Assembly: GCA_016716525.1 (NCBI GenBank)
Contig: JADJWE010000006.1
Coordinates: 62,001 to 126,000, forward strand
DNA: 64,000 nt
Reading direction: 5' to 3'
From: Candidatus Flexicrinis affinis
GTDB lineage: Bacteria > Chloroflexota > Anaerolineae > Aggregatilineales > Phototrophicaceae
Position numbers and translations under genes: made by a program. Below, piece after piece: positions 8,813 through 17,142 of the stretch. Numbering within the stretch: position 1 is the first letter of the stretch; the number at the start of each line of letters is the position of its first letter. Under the pieces are notes generated by a model that saw nothing but the letters and a program-made list of their open reading frames with translations, did not search any database and was not told the origin of the DNA.

Positions 8813-9772
8813 CTAATCACGCCGCGCCCGTTCGCTGATACCGCGCATGAAGCGCCGCATCAACAACGCGGTGAAGACGACGATCGCGAACAGGAACAGC
8901 AGCGACATCGCGCTCGATTGATCGAGACGGAAGAACCGCAGCCCTAATCGGTATAAGTAGAATGTGACGACTTCTGTGGCCTGACCGGGACCGCCCTGTG
9001 TGAGCGAGAACACTGCATCGTACAGGCGCACCGCATCAATCGCACGCAGCACAAAGACGAGCGTGAGCACCGGCGCCAGCATGGGGAATGTCAGCGTCCG
9101 CAGGATCCGCCATGTCGAGGCGTTATCTAATCGTGCAGCCTCGAACGGTTCCTTGGGCAGCGATTGCAGGCCGGCGAGCACGATCAACGCGACGAATGGC
9201 GTCCACTGCCACACGTCGAAGATGATCACGCTGGGCATCGCGAGCTGCGTGCTTCCGAGCCAGTTCTGTTCGGGTAAGCCCAGCGCGGCCAAGATGCCGT
9301 TGTATACCCCGAACTCGGGATGATACATGTAGCGCCAGATCAATCCGACGGCGACCGGCGATGCGGCCAGCGGCAGGATGAACAGGCTGCGCGCCAACCC
9401 TTTGAACCACTTGATCTCGTTGAGTAGGAAAGCGATCGCGATCCCCAACGTCATCTCGATCGCAACGGCGATCACGCCGAAGGTCAGCGTACGCTGCACC
9501 GACGACCAGAAAATATTGTCGAACAGCGCAAAGCGGTAGTTCGCCAGCCCGACAAAGTCGCTGATGCCGCGCGGACTGGTGAGGTCCGCGAAGCGGAAGG
9601 AGACATTAATCGCGTATGCAAGCGGAAAAAGGGCAAAGACAAAGATGAACACCATCGCCGGAGCGATCAATAGTATCGAGTACCACGTGTCCGACAGAAC
9701 GCGCTTGCGTGGCCCGGAAGTCGCCGCCGGCGGCGTCGAGTCCGCACCTGAAACCTGCAATACTTCGCTCAT
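8813..9772 (-). CDS. ABC sugar transporter permease, MalF/UgpA-like
   Basis: 319 aa from the ATG at 9772. An upstream start at 9892 would overlap the binding-protein gene and read through a 34-bp hairpin, so it is unlikely. Six membrane segments, the EAA loop FEAARLDNASTWRILRTLTFP, and a conserved GGPGQATEVVTFYLY segment near the end mark a MalF-type partner. The gap to the binding-protein gene holds a strong hairpin. Confidence 0.9.
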   Translation of the reverse strand: MSEVLQVSGADSTPPAATSGPRKRVLSDTWYSILLIAPAMVFIFVFALFPLAYAINVSFRFADLTSPRGISDFVGLANYRFALFDNIFWSSVQRTLTFGVIAVAIEMTLGIAIAFLLNEIKWFKGLARSLFILPLAASPVAVGLIWRYMYHPEFGVYNGILAALGLPEQNWLGSTQLAMPSVIIFDVWQWTPFVALIVLAGLQSLPKEPFEAARLDNASTWRILRTLTFPMLAPVLTLVFVLRAIDAVRLYDAVFSLTQGGPGQATEVVTFYLYRLGLRFFRLDQSSAMSLLFLFAIVVFTALLMRRFMRGISERARRD

Positions 9773-9820
9773 AACTTCCAGTTCCGTTTCGTTCGGCCGG
9801 GACTTCGTCACTGCGTTGGT

Positions 9821-9854
9821 GTCTCCTCGCCTCCACAAGTGGAGGCGAGGAGAC
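9821..9854 (-). promoter_or_regulatory. Perfect hairpin between binding-protein and permease genes
   Basis: A 16-bp perfect inverted repeat, arms 9821-9836 and 9839-9854, separated by only AA. It begins 19 nt after the stop of the binding-protein gene. There is no T run on the minus strand. Known sugar-importer operons (such as malE-malF in enteric bacteria) keep a stabilising or partially terminating hairpin here to make more binding protein than permease; I infer the same role. Confidence 0.75.
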
Positions 9855-9872
9855 TGGGATGTCGGCTGCCCG

Positions 9873-11306
9873 CTATCCGCCGTAGAACTCAACGTACGGG
9901 AACGGATGCGGAATTGGCGTATAGTCCTCGCCCAACGCGTCGTTGGCGACCTCGCAGGGACCGCCGCAGATGCGCTCGACGGCCTGTGCGAAGTTGGTCA
10001 TCGCTTCGAGGATGGTCTGTTCGCCGCTGGCTGCCGCCGAGTAGTAGGTGGTCATCTCATCGTAGATCTTGCCACCCTGCGGGACGAACAGGTAGTTCGG
10101 GTAGTAGTTCGACTCCGCTGTGTGATCGAGGACCTGCAGTAGGGTCGGGTAGTGACCCATTGTGAGCGGATTGGCCGCGATCAGCTCTTCGTCCGACAAG
10201 ATGCTCTGCAAGCCGCTCGAGCCGCCGCCAATCGCGAAGGCACGCTGCGCATCGTAGCTGGCCAGCCACGCCACGAAGTCAAAGGCTTCAGCCGGTGTAT
10301 CGGTATCAGCAGAGACGCCGATTCCGAACGCGCCGACCCACGTGCTGGCACCCGGGGTCGGGGCCGTGCAGATGCGCGCACCGGGAACCTCGACCTCGGT
10401 CTTGATGACGTTGGGATACTGGTCAAGGTACAGCGGCCCCGTCTGGGCGATCAGGCCCTGACGCATCTGAGCAACGACCTCGTCGAACGCCGAGCTGGTC
10501 GCGCCCGGAGGGGCGTATGGCAGCAGGTCGTTGACATAGAGTGCCAGCGCGCTGAGGAAGGTGTAGGATAGCGTGCCGGGGGTGCCATCATCGTTGATGG
10601 CCTTGGCGCCCCAGCTCCACGCGATCGAGTTGACCTCGTCCTGCACATGCGGCGCGCGGGCGGCCATCAGACCAATGCCGTAGAAGTCCTGAGTGAGCGT
10701 CTGCCCTGCAAGCGTCTCGCCCGATGCGCGACGGAAGAACTCGGCAACATCGGCCATCTGCGGGTACGTGCGCGGGAAGCTCAACGGGTATCCGTACTGC
10801 TCAAGGAACGCGGCCTGTTCGCCGGCGTCTTCGAACAGATCGCAGCGATAGAAGTAGCCCATCGTGAACGTGTAGTACGGCAGACCGAACGTCTGACCGC
10901 GCCAGCGGCTCGTGGTCTCGAGCAGGGCGGGATGGATGTCCGCCAGCGTGGCCTCTGCGCGCTCATTGCCGGCGACTAGGTCGTCGATCGCGAGCAGATA
11001 GCCGTTCTCACTGAACTCGGCCTTCCAGCCGACGTCGTAGGTCAGGATGTCGTACGCGCCCGTGTCTGCGACGGACTCGAGTACTTGGTTCGCATACAAC
11101 TGCGGGAAATCGATGTCGACGATGTTGACATCGATGCCGGTCTCAGCCTCATATTGAGCCGCAACCTCTTCGGCCCAGTCGGTATAGAAGCCAGCGATAG
11201 TTGCCCAGTTCAGCGTCACCTGCTGCGCGGCGATATTCACCATCGACAACGAAAGCAGAAGGGTCAGGACAACCGCCAAAACGACGAAACGAAAACCAAT
11301 CTTCAT
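9873..11306 (-). CDS. ABC transporter extracellular solute-binding protein (family 1-like)
   Basis: 477 aa. An N-terminal signal peptide (MKIGFRFVV, hydrophobic core to about residue 25, AAQQ at the end) without a lipobox cysteine. The mature protein has a class-I binding-protein layout with an aromatic-rich N-domain (NWATIAGFYTDWAEEVAAQY) and a C-domain with AFGIGVSADTDTPAEAFDF. The ribosome site AGGAG stands before the ATG. It is the specificity subunit for the two permeases downstream. Size and partners fit polyol, glycerol-phosphate or oligosaccharide binding. Confidence 0.9.
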   Translation of the reverse strand: MKIGFRFVVLAVVLTLLLSLSMVNIAAQQVTLNWATIAGFYTDWAEEVAAQYEAETGIDVNIVDIDFPQLYANQVLESVADTGAYDILTYDVGWKAEFSENGYLLAIDDLVAGNERAEATLADIHPALLETTSRWRGQTFGLPYYTFTMGYFYRCDLFEDAGEQAAFLEQYGYPLSFPRTYPQMADVAEFFRRASGETLAGQTLTQDFYGIGLMAARAPHVQDEVNSIAWSWGAKAINDDGTPGTLSYTFLSALALYVNDLLPYAPPGATSSAFDEVVAQMRQGLIAQTGPLYLDQYPNVIKTEVEVPGARICTAPTPGASTWVGAFGIGVSADTDTPAEAFDFVAWLASYDAQRAFAIGGGSSGLQSILSDEELIAANPLTMGHYPTLLQVLDHTAESNYYPNYLFVPQGGKIYDEMTTYYSAAASGEQTILEAMTNFAQAVERICGGPCEVANDALGEDYTPIPHPFPYVEFYGG

Positions 11307-11486
11307 GACCTTGTCTCCTCATAGCTCGATCTAGGACAGCGGCGTGGTGCCTGTGGAGCGGATGGCTTGTTTGCGATAAGTCGACCTCCATTTCTGTGGT
11401 TCCCGCTGAGCTGAGTCCAGAAGAGTCGCCTCGTTCCCGCCGATCGGAGTGTCCCGTCGGAGTCACAAGGGTCGGAACAGACACCA
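11307..11486 (-). other. Spacer between the decarboxylase-like and binding-protein genes
   Basis: 180 bp with no gene. The only clear element is the GAGGAGACAAGG ribosome site at the left end. I see no TGACA array and no good promoter, so the binding protein could be read through from the decarboxylase-like gene, but an unseen promoter is possible. Confidence 0.35.
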
Positions 11487-12218
11487 CTAGCGGTAGTTGT
11501 GGACGACCTTGCCCAGCGGCAGATACAGGTCGCCCTGCCCGTAGAATCCCCCAAGAATGCGCTTGGGCTCGAGGAAATACGTGGGGTCGATTTCGGACCG
11601 TTCGTAGTTGACGGACCCGCGACCTCCGAAGAACTTGCCCTGCTGGGCCGTAAACTTACCCTCGGTGAGGACGAGTTCCCGAAGCGGTGTGCCGCCTTCT
11701 TCGGCCGAGGGAATGTACTTGAGCGAGAAGACGCCATGCGGACTCCACGGAATCTCGCTCATGTCAGCCTCGTACTCAGGCACGACCAAACCTTTGCAGA
11801 TGGCATGGTCGAGTCGATCGACGCGGCCGATCACAGCTTCGTGTTCGTGGCGCAGGCTGATCTCGGCCATCTTCTTCTGAAAGCCCCAGATCTCACGACC
11901 GCCCGTCAGCGGAAGATGGGTGTTGACGTACAGGAAGGGTTCGTAATCGCCTTCGTAGTCCTTGTATTTGACCTGAACGTAGACGGCGAATTCAGAGAAC
12001 GCACCTTGCGTCGTCCCCAACTGGAATTGGGAGACCCAAGTGATGACAAGATTTGAGCGGGGTTCAAGGGGCGCCGGGATGACCCGCGCGACGTTATCGA
12101 TATCGGTTTCGTAGACGACGAGCTGGACGCGCATATCGCGCCAGACAAGCGGAGGCTTGCCGTAAAGGTGGGAAACGACGGGGTTTGTGTAAGGCCAGTG
12201 GGCCACGTCTATAGGCAT
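11487..12218 (-). CDS. Acetoacetate decarboxylase family protein
   Basis: 243 aa. The family signature is visible: PLTGGREIWGFQKKMAEI near residue 110, where the first Lys of the KK pair is the Schiff-base residue in true decarboxylases, plus VVPEYEADM and the C-terminal LPLGKVVHNYR. Many family members in sugar operons are not decarboxylases but work on keto acids or sugar-derived lactones. As the first gene of the leftward operon, directly behind the TGACA array, it probably acts on the same substrate pathway. Confidence 0.82.
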   Translation of the reverse strand: MPIDVAHWPYTNPVVSHLYGKPPLVWRDMRVQLVVYETDIDNVARVIPAPLEPRSNLVITWVSQFQLGTTQGAFSEFAVYVQVKYKDYEGDYEPFLYVNTHLPLTGGREIWGFQKKMAEISLRHEHEAVIGRVDRLDHAICKGLVVPEYEADMSEIPWSPHGVFSLKYIPSAEEGGTPLRELVLTEGKFTAQQGKFFGGRGSVNYERSEIDPTYFLEPKRILGGFYGQGDLYLPLGKVVHNYR

Positions 12219-12302
12219 TGTAACCTCAAGGCAATCTTGGTGCCGCTCAGGCCGGCGGCAAGAATCACACTAATTACGATCAGCGGTGACCTGATAACGG
12301 AG

Positions 12303-12331
12303 AGCGTAACGTGCATTTGTCATGCTGTCAA
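12303..12331 (-). promoter_or_regulatory. Candidate promoter for the leftward catabolic operon
   Basis: On the minus strand TTGACA (12331-12326) is followed after 17 bp by TACGCT (12308-12303). The -35 is a perfect match; the -10 is weak. The -35 is the third unit of the TGACA array, and the start codon at 12218 would lie about 78 nt downstream. Confidence 0.55.
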
Positions 12332-12346
12332 GATGTCACCCTGTCA
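12318..12346 (-). promoter_or_regulatory. Four-unit TGACA-N3 operator array, leftward side
   Basis: On the plus strand TGTCA occurs at 12318, 12326, 12334 and 12342, exactly 8 bp apart; reading toward the leftward operon this is TGACA. The first 21 bp match the array at 13324-13344 at 19 positions. In both, the third unit forms the -35 box. It is a likely operator for the adjacent GntR-type regulator or another local factor. Confidence 0.7.
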
Positions 12347-12402
12347 TTACAAGTTTTAGCACCTGACTCATGACATACAGTGACGCCGGTCGGCCTGTCT
12401 TC

Positions 12403-12414
12403 TTGTAATTACAA
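12403..12414. promoter_or_regulatory. 12-bp palindrome upstream of the GntR gene
   Basis: TTGTAATTACAA is a perfect palindrome 67 bp before the regulator start, and a related half-site (ATTACAAG) occurs at 12346-12353. A palindrome in this place could be an autoregulatory operator, distinct from the direct-repeat arrays. Confidence 0.4.
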
Positions 12415-12480
12415 CCAGACTCGTCTAATCTTGTCCCTGTGGGTTTCTCAGAGCGACCGTAAATCAAATAGAGCGAGGGT

Positions 12481-13272
12481 ATGGCCACGTCCCCCAATAC
12501 GCCCAATCAACTGCGACGAATCGACAAATCCAGTCCGCTGCCGTACCACTTCCAGCTGCGCGAGATCATTCGCGGCGAGATCGCCGCCAACCGCTGGCAG
12601 CATGGCGATCAACTCCCAAGTGAAAACCAGTTGTGTGAGCTGTTCGCGGTCAGCCGCACAACGGTCCGCGAAGCACTCGATGCGCTCGTCAACGAGGGCC
12701 TGCTGCGGCGTGAGAAGGGTCTGGGCACATTCGTCGCCGATCCGAAATTTCTAGAGATCTGGTCCGGCTCAGCGATCGGATTCAGCGACTCGATCACTCA
12801 ACAGGGCTACCTGATCGACACGCGGGTACTCGAGCTTACGACCGTGCCCGCATCGCTGCACGTTGCCCGCGAACTGAATCTCCCAATGTCGACCGAGGTA
12901 TACTTGCTGAGACGTCTGCGCTACATCATGAAGCTGCCGATCTTGGTCGTGCATTCGTACATCCCGACCAAGTTGTTCCCGGGCCTGCACGAGATTGACT
13001 TCACCACGGCATCGCTGTATCAGACGTTTCGCAATGTATACGGCTCACCGGTGCGACGGGTGAAGCGCGGCATCGAAGCGCTCGGGGCAGACGAGAACGT
13101 TGCCGGCCTACTCGAACTTGAGCCCGGTTCACCCGTGATGTTCATCGAGAACACTGCATTTACGGACGGGGGTACACGGATCGAGTACTACACGGCATGG
13201 CGGCGGGGCGACAAGTCCCGATTCCAATTCGAGTACAGTATGCCGCAGCCGACAACCGAGCCCAAAGACTGA
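12481..13272 (+). CDS. GntR/HutC-family transcriptional regulator with UTRA domain
   Basis: 263 aa. The N-terminal winged helix is clear (PLPYHFQLREIIRGEIAANRW, then LPSENQLCELFAVSRTTVREALDAL, about 20-75). A UTRA ligand domain follows from about 95 (LYQTFRNVYGSPVRR, GSPVMFIENTAFTDGG). A GAGCGAGGG ribosome site precedes the ATG. It lies between two outward catabolic operons and is the obvious local regulator. HutC-type regulators usually bind a pathway sugar phosphate or acid as inducer. Confidence 0.92.
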   Translation: MATSPNTPNQLRRIDKSSPLPYHFQLREIIRGEIAANRWQHGDQLPSENQLCELFAVSRTTVREALDALVNEGLLRREKGLGTFVADPKFLEIWSGSAIGFSDSITQQGYLIDTRVLELTTVPASLHVARELNLPMSTEVYLLRRLRYIMKLPILVVHSYIPTKLFPGLHEIDFTTASLYQTFRNVYGSPVRRVKRGIEALGADENVAGLLELEPGSPVMFIENTAFTDGGTRIEYYTAWRRGDKSRFQFEYSMPQPTTEPKD

Positions 13273-13323
13273 CCCGAGCAAGACATCTGCGCAGGGTCAG
13301 TAGGTGTTTCGTTTTACTTGTTA

Positions 13324-13352
13324 TGACAGGATGACATATTGACATTATGGCA
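13324..13352 (+). promoter_or_regulatory. Four-unit TGACA-N3 operator array, rightward side
   Basis: TGACA at 13324, 13332 and 13340 and TGGCA at 13348, exactly 8 bp apart and reading toward the oxidoreductase gene. Same orientation to its gene and same register to the -35 box as the array at 12318-12346. Confidence 0.7.
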
Positions 13353-13367
13353 GGTGAGAGTTAGACT
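13339..13367 (+). promoter_or_regulatory. Promoter of the rightward catabolic operon
   Basis: TTGACA (13339-13344), a 17-bp spacer, and TAGACT (13362-13367). The -35 lies in the third TGACA unit and the fourth unit lies in the spacer, so a bound regulator would block RNA polymerase. A transcript from about 13374 gives a leader of about 44 nt. Confidence 0.7.
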
Positions 13368-13417
13368 GCCTCGAGAACTAGGCTTCTTAAGCAAGAAATC
13401 GCACGCATATTGTTGAC

Positions 13418-14428
13418 ATGACTCTTGATTCCACGATGAAAGCTTTCGTTCTCGACCGCCCCGGCCCTGTACGCAACTGGCGCATCGCCGACCGCGAAAT
13501 CCCCTCGCCTGTCGACGTCGAAGTACGCGTAAAGGTGCACGCCGTCGGTCTCAATCCGGCCGATTACAAGATCGCCCATTGGGGCAATCCCGCGTGGCAA
13601 TATCCTTTCGTCATGGGGCTTGATGTCGCCGGCACGATTGACGCACTTGGCCCCGGTGTCGAAGCTTGGCAGGTCGGCGATGCCGTGTACTACCACGGCG
13701 ACTTCACCCGTCCGGGCGGATTCGCCGAGTACGCAACCATCCCGGCCCACGTCCTTGCACCCAAACCTCGTACGCTCAGCTTCGCCGAAGCAGCCTCGGT
13801 CCCCTGCTCAGGATTTGCCGCCTATCAGGGCTTGTTCCACAAACTGACCTTGAAGCCAACCCACACCGTGCTGATCCAAGGCGGATCTGGCGGGGTCGGC
13901 AGCCACGCCGTCCAACTTGCGGCGTACGCTGGCGCGCGCGTCATAGCGGTGTCGGCGGCGGCAAATCACGACTACGTCAAGTCGTTGGGTGCGTCAGAGG
14001 CGATCGACTACCAAAGCGAAGACGTCTACGCGCGTGTCCTAGAGCTCACCGACGGCCGTGGTGCGGATGTCATTCTCAACGCCGTGAGTCAGAAGACGAC
14101 CACCGAAGCGCTGGAGATGCTGGCGTTTGGCGGGCATCTCGTCTGCATCGATAGCCTGCCCGACTTGACGAAAGTCCGCCCATTTGCGAAGGCGCTCTCG
14201 ATTCACGAAATCGCGCTTGGCGTCGCGCACTTGTCAGGTGACCGAGTCGCGCAAGAACAGCTTGCCCAGATCGGCCGCGAGGTTGGCGCCCTGATCGACA
14301 GCGGACACATCCGCCCTGCGCTGACCCGCGTCATCGCGCTTGAACAAGTGCCCGACGCGCTTGAGGAGATCGCGGGGCTGCACGTGCGCGGCAAGATCGT
14401 CGCGCGCTTGATCGAAGAGGAATCCTGA
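13418..14428 (+). CDS. Zinc-independent quinone oxidoreductase-like alcohol dehydrogenase (MDR superfamily)
   Basis: 336 aa; an in-frame ATG at 13436 (MKAFVLDRPG) is an equally good start because neither has a clear ribosome site. GroES-like N-domain with GLNPADYKI and GLDVAGTIDALG; Rossmann domain with the NADPH motif GGSGGVGSHAVQLA near residue 150. No structural zinc cysteine cluster. First gene of the rightward operon behind the TGACA array, so it probably oxidises or reduces a pathway intermediate. Confidence 0.88.
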   Translation: MTLDSTMKAFVLDRPGPVRNWRIADREIPSPVDVEVRVKVHAVGLNPADYKIAHWGNPAWQYPFVMGLDVAGTIDALGPGVEAWQVGDAVYYHGDFTRPGGFAEYATIPAHVLAPKPRTLSFAEAASVPCSGFAAYQGLFHKLTLKPTHTVLIQGGSGGVGSHAVQLAAYAGARVIAVSAAANHDYVKSLGASEAIDYQSEDVYARVLELTDGRGADVILNAVSQKTTTEALEMLAFGGHLVCIDSLPDLTKVRPFAKALSIHEIALGVAHLSGDRVAQEQLAQIGREVGALIDSGHIRPALTRVIALEQVPDALEEIAGLHVRGKIVARLIEEES

Positions 14429-14446
14429 CGACGAGGAGATGCGACG

Positions 14447-15592
14447 ATGAGCCTGACCCACCCCGGCGACTACGAGATCCTTTTCCACTGGAGCCATCTC
14501 GACTGGCTGTTTCCGGACGATTCATCACGCGACGCCTTTCACACAGGCGAATACTGGAAAGGCGCCATGCCGGCAGGCTTCAAGAACGACCGCGACGGCA
14601 ATTACTATCTGTCCGTGCCGCGTTGGGCACCCGGTATTCCCGCCACGGTCAACAAGATTGAGATCGTCGACGGCAAGCCGATGCTGCGCGCCTATCCGAG
14701 CTGGGAGATGAACGAGATTGGCCGGCCCGACGCCCTGCAATCCGTACTGGGTTGGGAGATTGACGAGCTGAATCGCGCGTGGTTCCTCGATCAGGGCCAC
14801 ATCGAAGGCCAACGCTGCATCGACGGCGCGCAGAAGATCGTGTGTTGGGATCTGACGGCCAATCAGTTGGTCGAATCCATCCCGATTCCCGACCACATCG
14901 CCTCGTACGAAGCCTCGTTCCTCAACGACCTGATGGTCGACAACGCCAATGGCTTCGTCTACATCGCCGACTCGGGCATCTTCACCGATCCACTGCAGGG
15001 CGGCCTGATCGTCTATAACATGCGCACCAAGGAACTGCGGCGGGTGCTGCATCAGCATGTGAGCACGCAGGATGTACCTGATTACTGGTTCGAAATCGCC
15101 GGCAAGAAGATCTGGAAAGACCGTCCGATGCGTACCGGTGCGGACGGCATTGCGCTGTCTGCGGATCGCGAGACGTTGTACTGGTGCGCGCTTACCGCGC
15201 GGCGGCTATACGCCGTTCCCACTGCCGTACTGCGCGATTACTCGACCTCGGAAGCCAACGTCGAGGCGGCAGTGGTCGACCTAGGCGACAAGGGTACCAA
15301 TACAGACGGCATGGGCGCGGACGATCAGGGGATGATCTACTACACCATGCTCGAGCATCAGGGCATCGGACGCTACGACCCGGTCAGCAAAACGTTCGGG
15401 ACGTTCATCACGGACCCGCGCATGGTGTGGGTTGACGGCATGACGTTCGACAACAAGGGGCATTTGATCTTCAATAGCAATCGCCTGCACGAGCTGTTCG
15501 GCGGCGACTTGGACTGGGACAATCCGGAGAACTTCGTCGTCTGGAAGGCGTATCTGGGCGAAGGCGTCAAGTCGTACCTGTACGCACGCTGA
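14447..15592 (+). CDS. Major royal jelly protein/yellow-like beta-propeller protein
   Basis: 381 aa, no signal peptide. Family hallmarks: SFLNDLMVD, VYIADSG, GGLIVYN, a GADGIALS block and ETLYWCALTARRLYAVPT, matching the six-bladed yellow/MRJP propeller. Bacterial members are related in fold to SMP-30/gluconolactonase enzymes, so a lactonase step in sugar-acid breakdown is plausible but unproven. It is 18 nt after the oxidoreductase, in one operon. Confidence 0.8.
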   Translation: MSLTHPGDYEILFHWSHLDWLFPDDSSRDAFHTGEYWKGAMPAGFKNDRDGNYYLSVPRWAPGIPATVNKIEIVDGKPMLRAYPSWEMNEIGRPDALQSVLGWEIDELNRAWFLDQGHIEGQRCIDGAQKIVCWDLTANQLVESIPIPDHIASYEASFLNDLMVDNANGFVYIADSGIFTDPLQGGLIVYNMRTKELRRVLHQHVSTQDVPDYWFEIAGKKIWKDRPMRTGADGIALSADRETLYWCALTARRLYAVPTAVLRDYSTSEANVEAAVVDLGDKGTNTDGMGADDQGMIYYTMLEHQGIGRYDPVSKTFGTFITDPRMVWVDGMTFDNKGHLIFNSNRLHELFGGDLDWDNPENFVVWKAYLGEGVKSYLYAR

Positions 15593-15619
15593 GCGCGACG
15601 GCAACGGAGCGCAAGGCGC

Positions 15620-17086
15620 ATGGCACCCCCGGTTATCATCGCAGTCGATATTGGCACCAGCGGCGCCCGTGCGCTGGTGTTCGATACCGATGGGCGCGAC
15701 TTGGCTCAGCAGCGCGTGCCATATCCAACGCATCATCCGTATCCCGGGTGGGCCGAACAGGACCCGGACGGTATCGTGGACGCGGTGATCGGCGTGCTGC
15801 GCTCGGCCGTCGACGGACTCGCTGATCGCTCGGCGCTGGTTGGGGTCGTGTTCTGCGCGCAGATGTACAGCGTGCTTGCCGTTGACCGCGCCGGCACTCC
15901 GCTCACGCCCTCGCTGACCTGGGCAGACATGCGGGCCGTAGACGTGATCACTACCGCCCGTCCGCAGCTTCGTGACCTGCCTGCGCGCACGGGTTGCCCG
16001 CTGCAGGCGCTCTATCCATTCGCCAAGATCCTGTGGATGAGGCAGCACATCGACCTGCCGTCTGACGCTCGGTTCATCGCCATCAAAGACTACGTGGTGA
16101 TGCGGCTGACGGGACAACTGCTCACCGACTGGTCGACTGCGTCGGCCTCCGGCCTGCTCGACATCGGCCAACTCAAGTGGGATCGCGAGGCCCTGACCGC
16201 GGCCGGACTCGACATTGACCATGTGCCTCCGCTCGTCTCGCCGCGCCACACGATCCGCGGGTGGGCACCAGACGTGCGTGCGCAGATCGGCCTCGAAGGC
16301 GACGTACCGCTCATCGTCGGCGGTGGCGATGCGCCGCTGGCCAACATTGGGGTCGGAGCAACCGCGCCAGGAACCATCGCGATTAACCTCGGGACCAGTG
16401 CCGCCGCACGCGCCTTCATTCACAACCCATTGACCGATCCTGCTGGCCGTCTCTGGACGTATGCTGCGGACGATCAGCGGTGGGTCTTGGGCGGGATCAT
16501 CGGCAGCGGCGGGGTGGTGTTCGAGTGGCTCCTCAAACAGGCACTGCACGGCGTGGCAAGTTTTGCCGAGGCCGAAGCATTGGCCGGCTCAATCGCGCCC
16601 GGTGCCGAGAATCTCCTGTTTGTTCCCTACCTATCCGGAGAGCAGAGCCCGGGCTGGAATGCGCGTTCAACCGGAGTGTTGTTCGGCCTGACCCTGCGTC
16701 ATCAGGCCGCGCATATCATGCGCGCCACGATGGAAGGGATCGTTTTTGCCCTGCTGCGTGCCGCACAACCGATTGCTCAAGTAAGCACCTATCAACTCGC
16801 CAAGATCTACCTCACGGGCGGCTTGTCGATGTCTCCGATCTGGCGGCAGGTGATCGCCGACGTATTCGGAACAACTGTGGTCGTGCCGGCAAGTCCCGAA
16901 AGCTCAGCGCGCGGGGCTGCCATCATCGGGCTGATGGCGCTCGGTCTGGCCGATTCGTACGCACCGTTTGCACAGCCTGAAACCCTGCTGCATCCGAATC
17001 CGGATAACCATGCGGCATACGCGCGATATTTCGAACGTTTTTGTGAGGTCAACGCGCAGATGCAGGCGATCGATCACCTGCACTGA
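15620..17086 (+). CDS. FGGY-family carbohydrate kinase (gluconokinase/xylulokinase-like)
   Basis: 488 aa. DIGTSGARALVFD at the N-terminus, GWAEQDP, FCAQMYSVLAVD, TWADMRA, catalytic Asp in VGGGDAPLANIGVG, NLGTSAA, and the adenosine site LTGGLSMSPIWRQVIADVFG. The middle section (WVLGGIIGSGGVVFEWL) looks most like FGGY gluconokinases. A second, distinct kinase besides the one at 3160-4689: the locus may handle two substrates or two stereoisomers. Confidence 0.88.
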   Translation: MAPPVIIAVDIGTSGARALVFDTDGRDLAQQRVPYPTHHPYPGWAEQDPDGIVDAVIGVLRSAVDGLADRSALVGVVFCAQMYSVLAVDRAGTPLTPSLTWADMRAVDVITTARPQLRDLPARTGCPLQALYPFAKILWMRQHIDLPSDARFIAIKDYVVMRLTGQLLTDWSTASASGLLDIGQLKWDREALTAAGLDIDHVPPLVSPRHTIRGWAPDVRAQIGLEGDVPLIVGGGDAPLANIGVGATAPGTIAINLGTSAAARAFIHNPLTDPAGRLWTYAADDQRWVLGGIIGSGGVVFEWLLKQALHGVASFAEAEALAGSIAPGAENLLFVPYLSGEQSPGWNARSTGVLFGLTLRHQAAHIMRATMEGIVFALLRAAQPIAQVSTYQLAKIYLTGGLSMSPIWRQVIADVFGTTVVVPASPESSARGAAIIGLMALGLADSYAPFAQPETLLHPNPDNHAAYARYFERFCEVNAQMQAIDHLH

Positions 17087-17142
17087 CACAGTCTACCGAT
17101 CTGGTTCCGCACGACTGCGGCACATACACGAAGGAGTACCCC

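Noticed and set aside
9773..9892. Upstream start of the MalF-like permease at 9892
   Set aside because: It would overlap the binding-protein gene and translate through the hairpin; the 9772 ATG begins the conserved protein.
15281..16549. A 422-aa minus-strand open frame over the second FGGY kinase
   Set aside because: Antisense shadow; the kinase has all FGGY motifs.
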